From a virus, in IMG/VR virus record IMGVR_UViG_3300034279_002194, positions 1 to 31,987 of that record: 31,987 nt of DNA, one strand, 5' to 3'. This document shows positions 1 to 8,664 of the stretch, piece after piece. A program made the position numbers and the translations under genes. The first letter of the stretch is position 1. Each line of letters begins with the position of its first letter. A model generated the notes under the pieces. It searched no databases and was not told the DNA's origin. It saw nothing but the letters and a program-made list of their open reading frames with translations.

Positions 1-2403
1 TGCCCCAGCAGGAGACCAAACAATTTTAGTATCAGGGTTGGTTTTGTTTGGGGCAGCAGATGGTCCGTTTCCAATAATTGTAGTTACAATTCCCGCACAA
101 ACAGTAATCGCAGAAACAACATTTGCACACCCATCATAATTATCATTTCCTCCAACAGAAGAATCATCTTGAAGGCTTAAATCCTTGATTTGTTGAATAC
201 TTGATCCAATACTTTGATATGATTTTGGTATTGATACATTATTAACTACATATCTTGCAAGTTGTGCTGCCGTGGTAATAGCAACAATGGTGGCATCTTT
301 TACAGAATATCCATTTGTATCATTACCTGTTATATGCAATAAGGTATTTCCACTATAGTAAGATAATCCAGCACCTACAGATTGTGAGTTTCCACCTCTA
401 GTAATATCATAAGTTATTGATTTTAAAATATTTTTAATATCATCTTTACAATTTACAATATCTGTTGCAATTCCAGAAGAATTAACAACTACAAATGGTG
501 GATTTTTATAATCAGTACTTGTTAAAAATCCAATAGTTTCATTTGCAATGAAATCTAAATTAATCCGAATTAAATTAGCAGCATCATAAAATCTTCCAGG
601 TATAATATTTCCTGCAGTATCAACACCAACTGCAGTTAAAACATTTCTGGGAACTTGATATTTTTCTGACCTAAATCCCACATTTTCATTTGAATCATAT
701 ATTGCACCTTGATTAAAGAAAACATCTTTATTATTAAACTCAATGTCTCTTCTAGGAGAAGTTGTTCCAAATCCAACTGATCCAATTCCGGTTGTAGTGA
801 TTACAGTACCTGCTACTCCAACTTTTAAAGTAGAATTTATTGAAGCATTATTTCCAACGTTTAAACTTTTTTCAATACCAACACCACCTTCAACTACAAG
901 AGCACCAGTATCTTTACTTGTAGAATCTATCAAACTACCTACAGTAACATATCCTCCAGCATTTATATTTTCACCAACACCAAGTCCCCCAGTTATAACA
1001 ACAGCACCTGAATCTTTATCAGATGAAGAATTTCCAGAAAGAACATCCACAGTTCCTATAATTTCTGCATCCCCAGATAAGTAAAAATCATTTCCTACAT
1101 TAAGATTTTCCTCAATTCCAACACCACCTTCAACTACAAGAGCACCAGTGTCTTTATCGGATGATGATGTAGTTCCACTTATAGTAACATCTTGTCCAAC
1201 GTTTAAATTTTCTTCAATTCCAACTCCACCTTCTACTATAAGAGCACCAGTGTCTTTATCGGATGATGATGTAGTTCCACTTATAGTAACATCGTTACCA
1301 ATATTAAGATTTTCTTCAATTCCAACACCACCTTCTACTATAAGAGCACCAGTGTCTTTATCAGATGATGACTGAGTAGAACGTACAATTAAATAATCAC
1401 CAACATCAACATATGAATCTACCTCTAGTTGAAGTTGAATATAAGCATCTCCAGTAACATCCAAAGAAGCATCAATTGTAGTATCATCTAAAATATCTGC
1501 AGTTCCAATAACATTAAGACTTTCACCTACATTTAAATTAAACCCAATACCGACGCCACCAACTACAGTAAGAGCACCATCAGTAATACTAGTAGATTGT
1601 TCATCCCCAGTAAATCTTGCACTTTGAGTTACCCTAAGATCACCACTAAGATCAAGAGAATAAAGTGGAGCATTATTGTTAATACCTACTTTAGATTGTC
1701 GATAAACATTACTGGAAGGATCTTGAGCATCAACTAAAGACCACCTATCAGATATAATAATATCCGCAAATTTACTACTAATCCCAATTTTAGCTTCTAC
1801 TAGATTATTTGGGTCATTTCCATCAAGAAAATTGAGATTGGCTACAATTCCTTTAAATAAATTTTCATCCCAAATACCTATAGTTTGTAGTGGAGTTCCT
1901 ATCCCAGAAATATCTCTCCAAAATACTGACGTACCATCAGTTAAAAGTATTTCCCCATACATTCCACTGTAATCAGTTTTATCATATATTGGCCCTTGCA
2001 AAAACAAGTTTTCATTTACTAATAAATTATCTGTCTTTAAATTAGGAAATGAGTCTGGATCAGAATATAGTGGATAAGAACCAAATTCAAAAGTAGTTGT
2101 TACAGAATCGGCATTTAATGATTCCTGATTAATAAAAACACTTCCGATACCAATTGAAAGTACGGAAGTTCCTGGTTGTATTACTTCATCAATTGTTTTT
2201 ATATACTGCCCGGTAGAAATTCCAGAAGTTTCTATTCCAGTAATAATTAATGAATAACTTTCAAGTGTTCCACTTACGGAAACAGAAGTTGAAAATTGAT
2301 CATCATCGAATATATTTGCTGCATTTGGATCATATTCTCTGGTAGTATCAATTGAATATGCTCTAGGATATTTAAAATTATATTGAGGATTTGTATGTGT
2401 CAT
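1..2403 (-). CDS. Repeat-rich virion structural / tail-fibre-like protein (C-terminus beyond window)
   Basis: The frame is open from an ATG at 2403 to the left edge (801 codons, no stop), so the C-terminus is missing. The product starts MTHTNPQYNFKYPRAYSID. After about 280 residues it enters an array of 34-residue repeats of the type SSSDKDTGALIVEGG followed by VGIEENLNVGNDVTISG, also seen in diverged form on either side. Such glycine/asparagine-rich repeats are common in phage fibre and adhesin shafts. A non-repetitive part follows. It lies 11 bp after the preceding gene, on the same strand as the tail genes, which suits a tail-associated fibre. No enzymatic motif is visible and the receptor is unknown. 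The reading frame is certain; the fibre role is inferred from repeats and context. Confidence 0.8.
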   Translation of the reverse strand, partial: MTHTNPQYNFKYPRAYSIDTTREYDPNAANIFDDDQFSTSVSVSGTLESYSLIITGIETSGISTGQYIKTIDEVIQPGTSVLSIGIGSVFINQESLNADSVTTTFEFGSYPLYSDPDSFPNLKTDNLLVNENLFLQGPIYDKTDYSGMYGEILLTDGTSVFWRDISGIGTPLQTIGIWDENLFKGIVANLNFLDGNDPNNLVEAKIGISSKFADIIISDRWSLVDAQDPSSNVYRQSKVGINNNAPLYSLDLSGDLRVTQSARFTGDEQSTSITDGALTVVGGVGIGFNLNVGESLNVIGTADILDDTTIDASLDVTGDAYIQLQLEVDSYVDVGDYLIVRSTQSSSDKDTGALIVEGGVGIEENLNIGNDVTISGTTSSSDKDTGALIVEGGVGIEENLNVGQDVTISGTTSSSDKDTGALVVEGGVGIEENLNVGNDFYLSGDAEIIGTVDVLSGNSSSDKDSGAVVITGGLGVGENINAGGYVTVGSLIDSTSKDTGALVVEGGVGIEKSLNVGNNASINSTLKVGVAGTVITTTGIGSVGFGTTSPRRDIEFNNKDVFFNQGAIYDSNENVGFRSEKYQVPRNVLTAVGVDTAGNIIPGRFYDAANLIRINLDFIANETIGFLTSTDYKNPPFVVVNSSGIATDIVNCKDDIKNILKSITYDITRGGNSQSVGAGLSYYSGNTLLHITGNDTNGYSVKDATIVAITTAAQLARYVVNNVSIPKSYQSIGSSIQQIKDLSLQDDSSVGGNDNYDGCANVVSAITVCAGIVTTIIGNGPSAAPNKTNPDTKIVWSPAGA
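877..1390 (-). repeat. Tandem 102-bp (34-codon) coding repeats
   Basis: The anchor agcacc recurs at 901, 1003, 1141, 1243 and 1345, i.e. in steps of 102 bp with one step of 138, and a diverged copy is at 1573. The three copies at 1141-1380 are nearly identical in DNA, including the run tctttatcggatgatgatgt in two of them. Each unit encodes one 34-residue repeat of the fibre-like protein. This is an in-frame protein repeat, not a CRISPR or intergenic element. Confidence 0.85.
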
Positions 2404-2414
2404 TGAAATAAAGG

Positions 2415-3134
2415 TTAAGATCTTACATCATAATTCCATCCTACAATAGAATATTCATCATTATTTCCGGGATAATCTGCAGGACTATTTCCCTCATACT
2501 CTACGATTAAATTTTCCCCATCAATTCTATTAGCATATACTATATAGTAGCAATCTATAGAAGAACTTGAACCAGATTTAATAATAATCCTTGTTCCCCA
2601 TTCAATTTTTTCTACTATAAGGTCCTGCTGAGAACCTATCTGAGTTAAATGCACTGAAATACTTTCAGGATCAATAAATCCTCTCCAATATTCTGGAAGT
2701 TCAATTATATTCGAACCAGTAAGTCTGCCCCTATAATATACAGCATTTTCTGGACCCTCTATACAAGTATGCCTAAGTCTCCATCCTTGTTTATTTGGGT
2801 GCGGTATATCAAAATTTTTTTTAGCAGAGAGTCGATGAGCACCACCATTAGAAAAAACTTCTCCACTAAAAGTAGATCTATTTGCATTAACAAAAAATGA
2901 AGGGATATTACCCGAACTTCTTTCCAAAGTAAGAGTAGAGGTACGAAATCCATTCAAATGCATGTAAATATAATCAGCAGGAGATTCTGATCTATTCACT
3001 AAACAAACAGAAACATCATTCAGATTAAAAGAAGATCCATCATAACTACTAACATCAAAGTCATCATTGTCTCTATACTCAAATGGAGTTCCTGGTCCAG
3101 TAAAAGTACCATACTTTTCAAAAGTAAAAGCCAT
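2415..3134 (-). CDS. Tail-fibre-type structural protein, paralogue of its upstream neighbour
   Basis: 239 aa, start MAFTFEKYGTFTGPG. The C-terminal half carries HPNKQGWRLRHTCIEGPENA, then VYYRGRL, IELPEYW, an LTQIG...QDL segment and YANRIDGENLIVE. The neighbouring 219-aa protein has the same order: HPTKEGKKLVHTCLEGPENG, VYVRGKL, IELPEYW, ITPIG, QDIFV. I know this HP..k.L.H...EGPE..VY.RGK...IELPEYW module from tail-fibre-like phage proteins, where it usually sits at the C-terminus. The N-terminal halves of the two proteins differ, which suggests different attachment points or ligands on a shared distal or chaperone-like module. The start overlaps the upstream stop in a TAATG junction, implying translational coupling. 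The exact function is unknown. Confidence 0.75.
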   Translation of the reverse strand: MAFTFEKYGTFTGPGTPFEYRDNDDFDVSSYDGSSFNLNDVSVCLVNRSESPADYIYMHLNGFRTSTLTLERSSGNIPSFFVNANRSTFSGEVFSNGGAHRLSAKKNFDIPHPNKQGWRLRHTCIEGPENAVYYRGRLTGSNIIELPEYWRGFIDPESISVHLTQIGSQQDLIVEKIEWGTRIIIKSGSSSSIDCYYIVYANRIDGENLIVEYEGNSPADYPGNNDEYSIVGWNYDVRS

Positions 3135-3793
3135 TATTCATCAATCTCCGTTACTAATTTTTCGACATCATTTCTTGTACCAAATATATGATAAAAACAA
3201 CTTATTGGTAAAGACTCTTTTTCTTGTAAAAATATTTTATTATTTTCTATGTTAGATACAAAAATATCTTGTGAATTACCTATTGGAGTAATAGAAATTG
3301 ATATTGAAGATTCATCAACCAACTTTGTCCAATATTCTGGTAATTCAATTATAGATTCATCAACCAATTTACCGCGAACATAAACTCCATTTTCAGGTCC
3401 CTCTAAACAGGTATGAACTAGTTTTTTACCTTCTTTGGTTGGATGATCAATTACAAAATTTTTTATTGATGCCTGAAGAACTTCGGTTCTTACAATTTTT
3501 GCTTCAATAAATTTACATTTCAATAAAATATCAATTCTAACAAAGTTCTGAAATCTAGAATATAATTTAACCCAAAGAGAGTATAATGCAGATGGTGCGT
3601 CCGAATTGTTAAGTCTTCCTATAAGGAAAGTAGCACGGGGAACTTTATGATCACTTGATTTCCCTACTTGCATAGGACCTTCAACATAAGCAGATCCTCT
3701 TATTTTAGAATCCCCTACTCCTAATGCAACTGGGTTTCCTGCTCCACAAATAAATTGTCCTCCAGCAGCACAATCGTCTAGTAAAAAAGCCAT
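3134..3793 (-). CDS. Tail-fibre-type structural protein with EGPE/IELPEYW C-terminal module
   Basis: 219 aa, start MAFLLDDCAAGGQF. The N-terminal part is Gly/Ala-rich (CGAGNPVALGVGDSKIRGSA). A FVIDHPTKEGKKLVHTCLEG segment then begins the C-terminal module, continuing through VYVRGKL, IELPEYW and SISITPIG to FGTRNDVEKLVTE. The ribosome site is clear (AGGAG six bases before the ATG at 3793). It overlaps the next gene by one base. The module is shared with the next protein downstream, so the pair is probably an old tandem duplication. Its place just after the spike-like and gp5 genes suggests a baseplate-proximal or fibre component, but nothing identifies a ligand. Confidence 0.75.
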   Translation of the reverse strand: MAFLLDDCAAGGQFICGAGNPVALGVGDSKIRGSAYVEGPMQVGKSSDHKVPRATFLIGRLNNSDAPSALYSLWVKLYSRFQNFVRIDILLKCKFIEAKIVRTEVLQASIKNFVIDHPTKEGKKLVHTCLEGPENGVYVRGKLVDESIIELPEYWTKLVDESSISISITPIGNSQDIFVSNIENNKIFLQEKESLPISCFYHIFGTRNDVEKLVTEIDE

Positions 3794-3802
3794 TTATTTC
3801 TC

Positions 3803-4468
3803 CTATTTTACTTTAGTTTGAGATCTATAAATATCTTTTCCACCAACTTTAGAATCTCTATTCGCAACAGCATCAGTCACACCTTGAATCACTGAACTAT
3901 ATATCTTCATAGTGGAATTTGCTGTTATTTGTGCCTGACCAGTAGTTACTAGTTTATATGAAGAAGTCCCATCAATTGTTACATTATTTGCTTTAAGATT
4001 GAGATTACCACCTTCCGCTTTAATTTGAATGTTTCCTCTGGTATTGTCTGGTCCTTTTGCGATTAAATCAATATCAAGTCCTTCAATACGAACTCTACCA
4101 TTTTCAGCTCTGATAATTATATCACCATTAATAGAAGTAAGGACTAAAGAGTTTTCATCTCCGCTTTTATCATCTCCACATTGAATTTGAAAAACACCAG
4201 GAGCAAACATAGTAGTCCCACCTTTTCGGGGACCATCTTTATCCATCATTATAGAGTGTCTTCCGTCAGAAGCCTGAAGTAAAACATCTGCAATAACATC
4301 CGCTTGCTTATGGATATGACCAAAACTTACAGATCCGTGGTCATTTCCATAACGAATAGTTGTATATGTTTTCTTAGATCTATTATTTTCAGGTAAAGAA
4401 CCCGAAGCGTAAGCATCGCTTCTTGGGGAACCAACTCTAGTATTTCTTATATTTTGGGGAGTCGCCAT
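3803..4468 (-). CDS. Baseplate spike-like beta-helix protein
   Basis: 221 aa, start MATPQNIRNTRVGSPRSDAY. Residues about 95-175 are short alternating beta-strand repeats: SLVLTSINGDIIIRAENGRV, RIEGLDIDLIAKG, GNIQIKAEGGNLNLKANNVT. This pattern resembles the triple-stranded beta-helix at the C-terminus of T4 gp5 and VgrG spikes. The gp5 homologue encoded about 4 kb upstream in the same transcription unit has no such repeat, so this protein could supply the needle separately. That role is inference; a plain virion structural protein is the safe call. No good Shine-Dalgarno is visible. The leader is extremely AT-rich, with TTTATAA-type repeats running into the start codon. Confidence 0.7.
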   Translation of the reverse strand: MATPQNIRNTRVGSPRSDAYASGSLPENNRSKKTYTTIRYGNDHGSVSFGHIHKQADVIADVLLQASDGRHSIMMDKDGPRKGGTTMFAPGVFQIQCGDDKSGDENSLVLTSINGDIIIRAENGRVRIEGLDIDLIAKGPDNTRGNIQIKAEGGNLNLKANNVTIDGTSSYKLVTTGQAQITANSTMKIYSSVIQGVTDAVANRDSKVGGKDIYRSQTKVK

Positions 4469-4500
4469 TTATAAATTATAAATTATAATACTATTTACCA

Positions 4501-7500
4501 TCATAATTCCGTTGTTGTTCTTAGTGTTCTTGGGATGTTCAATGTTGGATCATTGGATGAAACATCAGTTCCAGAAACTTCAATAGCACTTGGAGGAGTA
4601 ATTATATTAGCAGTTATACTTTCTTGTAAAGTATCATAAACTATAGTTTGAGTTCCAGTTGTCTTATAATAACCAGCATATCTAACTCCATTATCATAAT
4701 AAACAGCACCATAGTAAGCACGACCATCAACATATCCAGTCTGTTTAAGACCCACCAAATCAGTAACCTGAATCAATCTATCTTCAGGAACTTCTATAGG
4801 ATCTCTCACAACTCTAAAAACTGGAACAAACGAAGCATTAACACCAGTGGGTTGTGTAGGAGACTGCATAAAAATATTTGGATATGAAGTAAAACCTATT
4901 CCAGGTTCATTCACAACAACATCTGAAATTCTACCAAAAGAATCACAAACATATGATAGTTTAGCACCATTGTCTGGGACTATTTTTATTTCATCAATTC
5001 CACAACTATAATTAATTCCAGGATTTGTTACAATAACATCAGCCAATTCAAGAGTTACTGGATAGGTCTGCCCCGTAGGGTCTGGAGGCAGATATCCATT
5101 TCCGGGATCTTCAACTATTACCTCATTAACAACTCCTTTACCACCAATTTCTTTGGGGCAAGGAGGAGATATAAGAACTGCAGAAACTCCAATTGGATTT
5201 GATCTTGCCCAAGAAGCAGCATTTGGATTAAGAACGCTAACATCTTTGGTTATATGTATAGCTGTTCCCATTGGATTATTTTTAAATATAAAAGAATTTT
5301 TATTATCCAAAGGTCTTTGGACATTTTCAAGTTCAACACTCACTGTGTGCTTTCCTTGAGTCACATTTGCAATATATTGGATAGGATTTCCTGAAAAATC
5401 AGTAGATGTTGCTATTGTTTGTTCGTCTATTTTTAGAATTCCTACATTATCTGCCTGAAAATTTATTTTATATGTACCGCTTTCTGGAAAATCAACATTA
5501 CTCCAAGTTAAAGTATATTTTCCTATTACTGGATTTTCTGGTTGTGATATATCAGTAAAAACTTTTGGAGAAACGGAGTAATTATTCATAAAATTATTAC
5601 TCCAAGATCTATCTTGATGAGCAAATAATGGAGGACCAGAATAACTGACTCCACCAATATTTTCAACTGAAGTTAAATTTTGAGAATCAACTCTAAAGGT
5701 GAGATCATATGTACTTCTACCACTATTTTTTGCATTTCTTTTATTGGAAGGTATGAATATACCAGACTCTACAGTAATTTGCATATCATCATTATCATTA
5801 TCAGATGCAATACGGTCACCAAAAATACGATTTGAATTTTGGAGTCCGCCTTCTTTATTTTTCGTACCATTCGAAATAGTTCCCTGTTCTACGGTACCAA
5901 GAGAAGATGTAGCAACAACCTTGTAAGTAGTATTTGCTTTTACTTTAATTGTTTCTTTTCTATAAGTCCCAGAAGAATATGCACCATTAATAGTAAATGT
6001 ACTAGAATTATCTTCTGAAGAAAATGAAAATTTCATTTTATTACTATTTCTACCCTCACCATAAACTCTAAAAACAACATCAACAAAATCAGATTTTGTC
6101 GGAGATCTCCAATCTTGAGTACTGAATATTTTTTTATCAATTACATTTAAAACATCTTGAGGAAAATTTAAAACCTCAACGGTAATTGTATGAGGTCCTT
6201 CTGTAAGAAAGACTTTATTAATTGTAGGATTATTTGTAGTAAATCCATTTAATGATGTTACTAAAATTCCATCAACATATACCTTTCCCGAATTATCAGC
6301 AGTTCCTTTTAATGCATAAAATCCATCATATGGAATATTAACGTTCCAAGTATTAGAAAAAGTTATTCCTGACTGATCACTTCCAGGGTCACTTGAAGGT
6401 GGAACTGGAGAAACCGCATACCTGTTCATAAAGTTGCTCCAGGTATTTGGAACTTCATATTTAACAGGGTACCAACTTGAAGTTGCTCCAGAAAATCTTG
6501 TAGACCATATTGGATTAGAAGGACATCTTCCAGTTTGTTTTGGTATTGGTTCTACTGGAATTGGAGGATCAGGAGCATCTATGGACATAGAAATACCCAT
6601 TGGATTTGTGTTCCAAGATGCCGAAGATATTACAGTTCCAACCGATATTGATGTCTCTTTAGATTTAATTGGGTTTATACTAAAAATTTCAAATTTAATA
6701 TTTGCATCATTTCCATCTAGATCATATAGATCTAATCTTCTTGATCCATTTATTTTTTGAGTAGAACTACTACCCAAAATCTGTATTGGACCATATAATC
6801 TACCACCAGTGAAACTTACATTTTTTGTTATCGTTTCCTCTTTTATGTAAGAAACAAACGAAGAAGTAAAAGTATCTATTTGAGATAGTTTGGTCCTTTT
6901 AAAAGATACATTTCCGGTATCTGTTGGTAAAATTATTTCAGATGCAGCAATATCAGCAATGTATGGACTATCATTAACATCCATTTTAATCTTTGCTTTA
7001 ACTTCACCATTTCCAGATACTTGAATATAGTATTGATTATTTTTCTGAACAAACTTTACTGTAGGTATTTGATATGATGTTGGTTCATTTGATGTATCTT
7101 TGAGTACTTCTATCCCATTTACCTTTAATGAATTTTGCTCATTAACAACATCAGCAATAGTCACTTGAATATTTTGATCTGTTCCATCTGCATCATATAA
7201 TGCAATTTTATTATTATTTTTTACTTCCGGTTCAGGAACATTTATTGATGCTCCAATAATTTTAATCGGACCATAAGTTTTTCCTCCAGTAAATCTAGCA
7301 GTTTTTTTTATACTTTCATTAGGAACAACAAAAGATTCTATATTAGATGAAGAATATCCTGTTCTAGTAAATTTTAGATCACCATCATTTGACGGTATTA
7401 TGATTTGTTTTGCAGCAACTCCAGCAATTCCAGGAGAATCATTTATATCAACTAAAATAGTTACTTTACCTGTTCCAGTTCCTTCAACTTCTATAAAAAA

Positions 7501-8613
7501 ATCCTTTCCTTTTTTTATAAATTTTGGATTTATTTTCGATACTTGAGTATTGTTTGAAGAACTATTGGGAGTAGATGTTTGTGGAATAGGAATATTTAAT
7601 AAATCAACTCTAATTACGTGAAAACCTTCTGTAATATTTGCAGCAAAAGATGATACTGGGGAATCAAAACCATTTAGATTATCTACAAGTAAAGAATCAT
7701 CAAGATAAACTTTTGATATGTTATCACAAAGTCCCTTAAAAGTATATTGACCATCATAAGGAAATTCTTCTATCCATTCGAAAGTAAATACTCTTCCAGA
7801 ATAATCACTTCCAGAAAAATCCGAAGATGGTACTGGAGAAATTGCATACTTATTCATAAACTCATTCCAAGAAGGATGAGTAACATCATATGAATTATAA
7901 GATTCATCCAAAGAAGTTATTTTGGATGGTTTATTTTTTCTAGTAGTCCAAAAAGGTTTTTCTATGAGAACTTTTTGATATTTTTTAATCTCATCTGCAA
8001 TTGGATCATTTTCATTATTAAAATCATAACTATCTGCATTCCATTGACCTAAAATTTCTCCATCAGGTCCCCATTCAACTATACCATTACCCTCTTCTTC
8101 TTCTATTACATATTCTTCAAAATCTTCTTCGTCTTCATAAGTTTCTAAAATAGTAGCAGTTTCTCCTAAAGAAGACCTTAATACCGCACCACTTCCAAAC
8201 TGACACAAATCTTCGGCAGAAACTTTAGGTGGAAATTTATATCCAAAACCACCAGAAACTACATCAACCGCAAGTAAAGATCCATCTGCACCTATAATAG
8301 GATTTGCAGATGCCCCTACGCCACCACCTCCGAAAAAATTAATAATAGGAGGACCACATTTTTGTGGTTTATCATTACACTTATCAGTAGAAATTAGATC
8401 AGAATAAGTTAAAGAATTTACTTCAGTGATTGTTAAAAATCTTAAATTATTATTACCATCAAAGAAAATAAAAACAGTTCCTGGATTTACTTGAGCATAC
8501 TTGTTTGCATCATTAATAGAAACGTTATCAATATATCCTAAAGTAGGATCAATATATCCAACAGTTATGGCAGATTTTGGTGTTGGTCCTAATAAACTGC
8601 TTTGTCTTGCCAT
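4501..8613 (-). CDS. Very large modular virion structural protein with triplicated beta-domains
   Basis: 1370 aa, start MARQSSLLGPTPKSAITVGY. The N-terminus and a region near residue 1180 have beta-roll-like units ending in GGFGYKFPP or GNGYLPP. Three copies of a domain of roughly 95 residues follow the pattern W..FMN.YA.SP, then PYDG.Y..KG..DN..KVY.D, then TEG.H...V...N. They start near residues 248, 725 and 1035. Between the first two are two copies of a module containing VDINDSPGIAGVAA / MDVNDSPYIADIAA and a GKTYGPIKIIGAS / GRLYGPIQILGSS ending. The first domain type resembles PA14-like or other carbohydrate-binding beta-sandwiches; that is inference. The C-terminus has a Tyr/Gly-rich stretch (DGRAYYGAVYYDNGVRYAGY). 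Lying between gp5 and the spike-like gene, it is probably an external baseplate or fibre component. A weak late-promoter-like ACTAAATA precedes it. Confidence 0.8.
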   Translation of the reverse strand: MARQSSLLGPTPKSAITVGYIDPTLGYIDNVSINDANKYAQVNPGTVFIFFDGNNNLRFLTITEVNSLTYSDLISTDKCNDKPQKCGPPIINFFGGGGVGASANPIIGADGSLLAVDVVSGGFGYKFPPKVSAEDLCQFGSGAVLRSSLGETATILETYEDEEDFEEYVIEEEEGNGIVEWGPDGEILGQWNADSYDFNNENDPIADEIKKYQKVLIEKPFWTTRKNKPSKITSLDESYNSYDVTHPSWNEFMNKYAISPVPSSDFSGSDYSGRVFTFEWIEEFPYDGQYTFKGLCDNISKVYLDDSLLVDNLNGFDSPVSSFAANITEGFHVIRVDLLNIPIPQTSTPNSSSNNTQVSKINPKFIKKGKDFFIEVEGTGTGKVTILVDINDSPGIAGVAAKQIIIPSNDGDLKFTRTGYSSSNIESFVVPNESIKKTARFTGGKTYGPIKIIGASINVPEPEVKNNNKIALYDADGTDQNIQVTIADVVNEQNSLKVNGIEVLKDTSNEPTSYQIPTVKFVQKNNQYYIQVSGNGEVKAKIKMDVNDSPYIADIAASEIILPTDTGNVSFKRTKLSQIDTFTSSFVSYIKEETITKNVSFTGGRLYGPIQILGSSSTQKINGSRRLDLYDLDGNDANIKFEIFSINPIKSKETSISVGTVISSASWNTNPMGISMSIDAPDPPIPVEPIPKQTGRCPSNPIWSTRFSGATSSWYPVKYEVPNTWSNFMNRYAVSPVPPSSDPGSDQSGITFSNTWNVNIPYDGFYALKGTADNSGKVYVDGILVTSLNGFTTNNPTINKVFLTEGPHTITVEVLNFPQDVLNVIDKKIFSTQDWRSPTKSDFVDVVFRVYGEGRNSNKMKFSFSSEDNSSTFTINGAYSSGTYRKETIKVKANTTYKVVATSSLGTVEQGTISNGTKNKEGGLQNSNRIFGDRIASDNDNDDMQITVESGIFIPSNKRNAKNSGRSTYDLTFRVDSQNLTSVENIGGVSYSGPPLFAHQDRSWSNNFMNNYSVSPKVFTDISQPENPVIGKYTLTWSNVDFPESGTYKINFQADNVGILKIDEQTIATSTDFSGNPIQYIANVTQGKHTVSVELENVQRPLDNKNSFIFKNNPMGTAIHITKDVSVLNPNAASWARSNPIGVSAVLISPPCPKEIGGKGVVNEVIVEDPGNGYLPPDPTGQTYPVTLELADVIVTNPGINYSCGIDEIKIVPDNGAKLSYVCDSFGRISDVVVNEPGIGFTSYPNIFMQSPTQPTGVNASFVPVFRVVRDPIEVPEDRLIQVTDLVGLKQTGYVDGRAYYGAVYYDNGVRYAGYYKTTGTQTIVYDTLQESITANIITPPSAIEVSGTDVSSNDPTLNIPRTLRTTTEL

Positions 8614-8664
8614 ATAATATTGATCTTGTTATTTTCGTTCTTTTATTAGAAGTATTTAGTATAA

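Noticed and set aside
743-1375. Plus-strand ORFs rich in Thr/Pro/Ser across the repeat region
   Set aside because: They are antisense shadows of the 34-codon repeats of the minus-strand fibre gene, which is open across the whole 2.4 kb; no ribosome sites.
877-1390. CRISPR-like spaced repeats
   Set aside because: Period of 102 bp is a multiple of three, the repeat is translated in frame, and the 'spacers' are also diverged repeat; no short palindromic repeat.
4469-4500. sigma70 promoter from repeated TATAAT-like steps before the spike-like gene
   Set aside because: The stretch is uniformly AT-rich with several shifted TATAAT matches and no convincing -35; not distinguishable from base composition.
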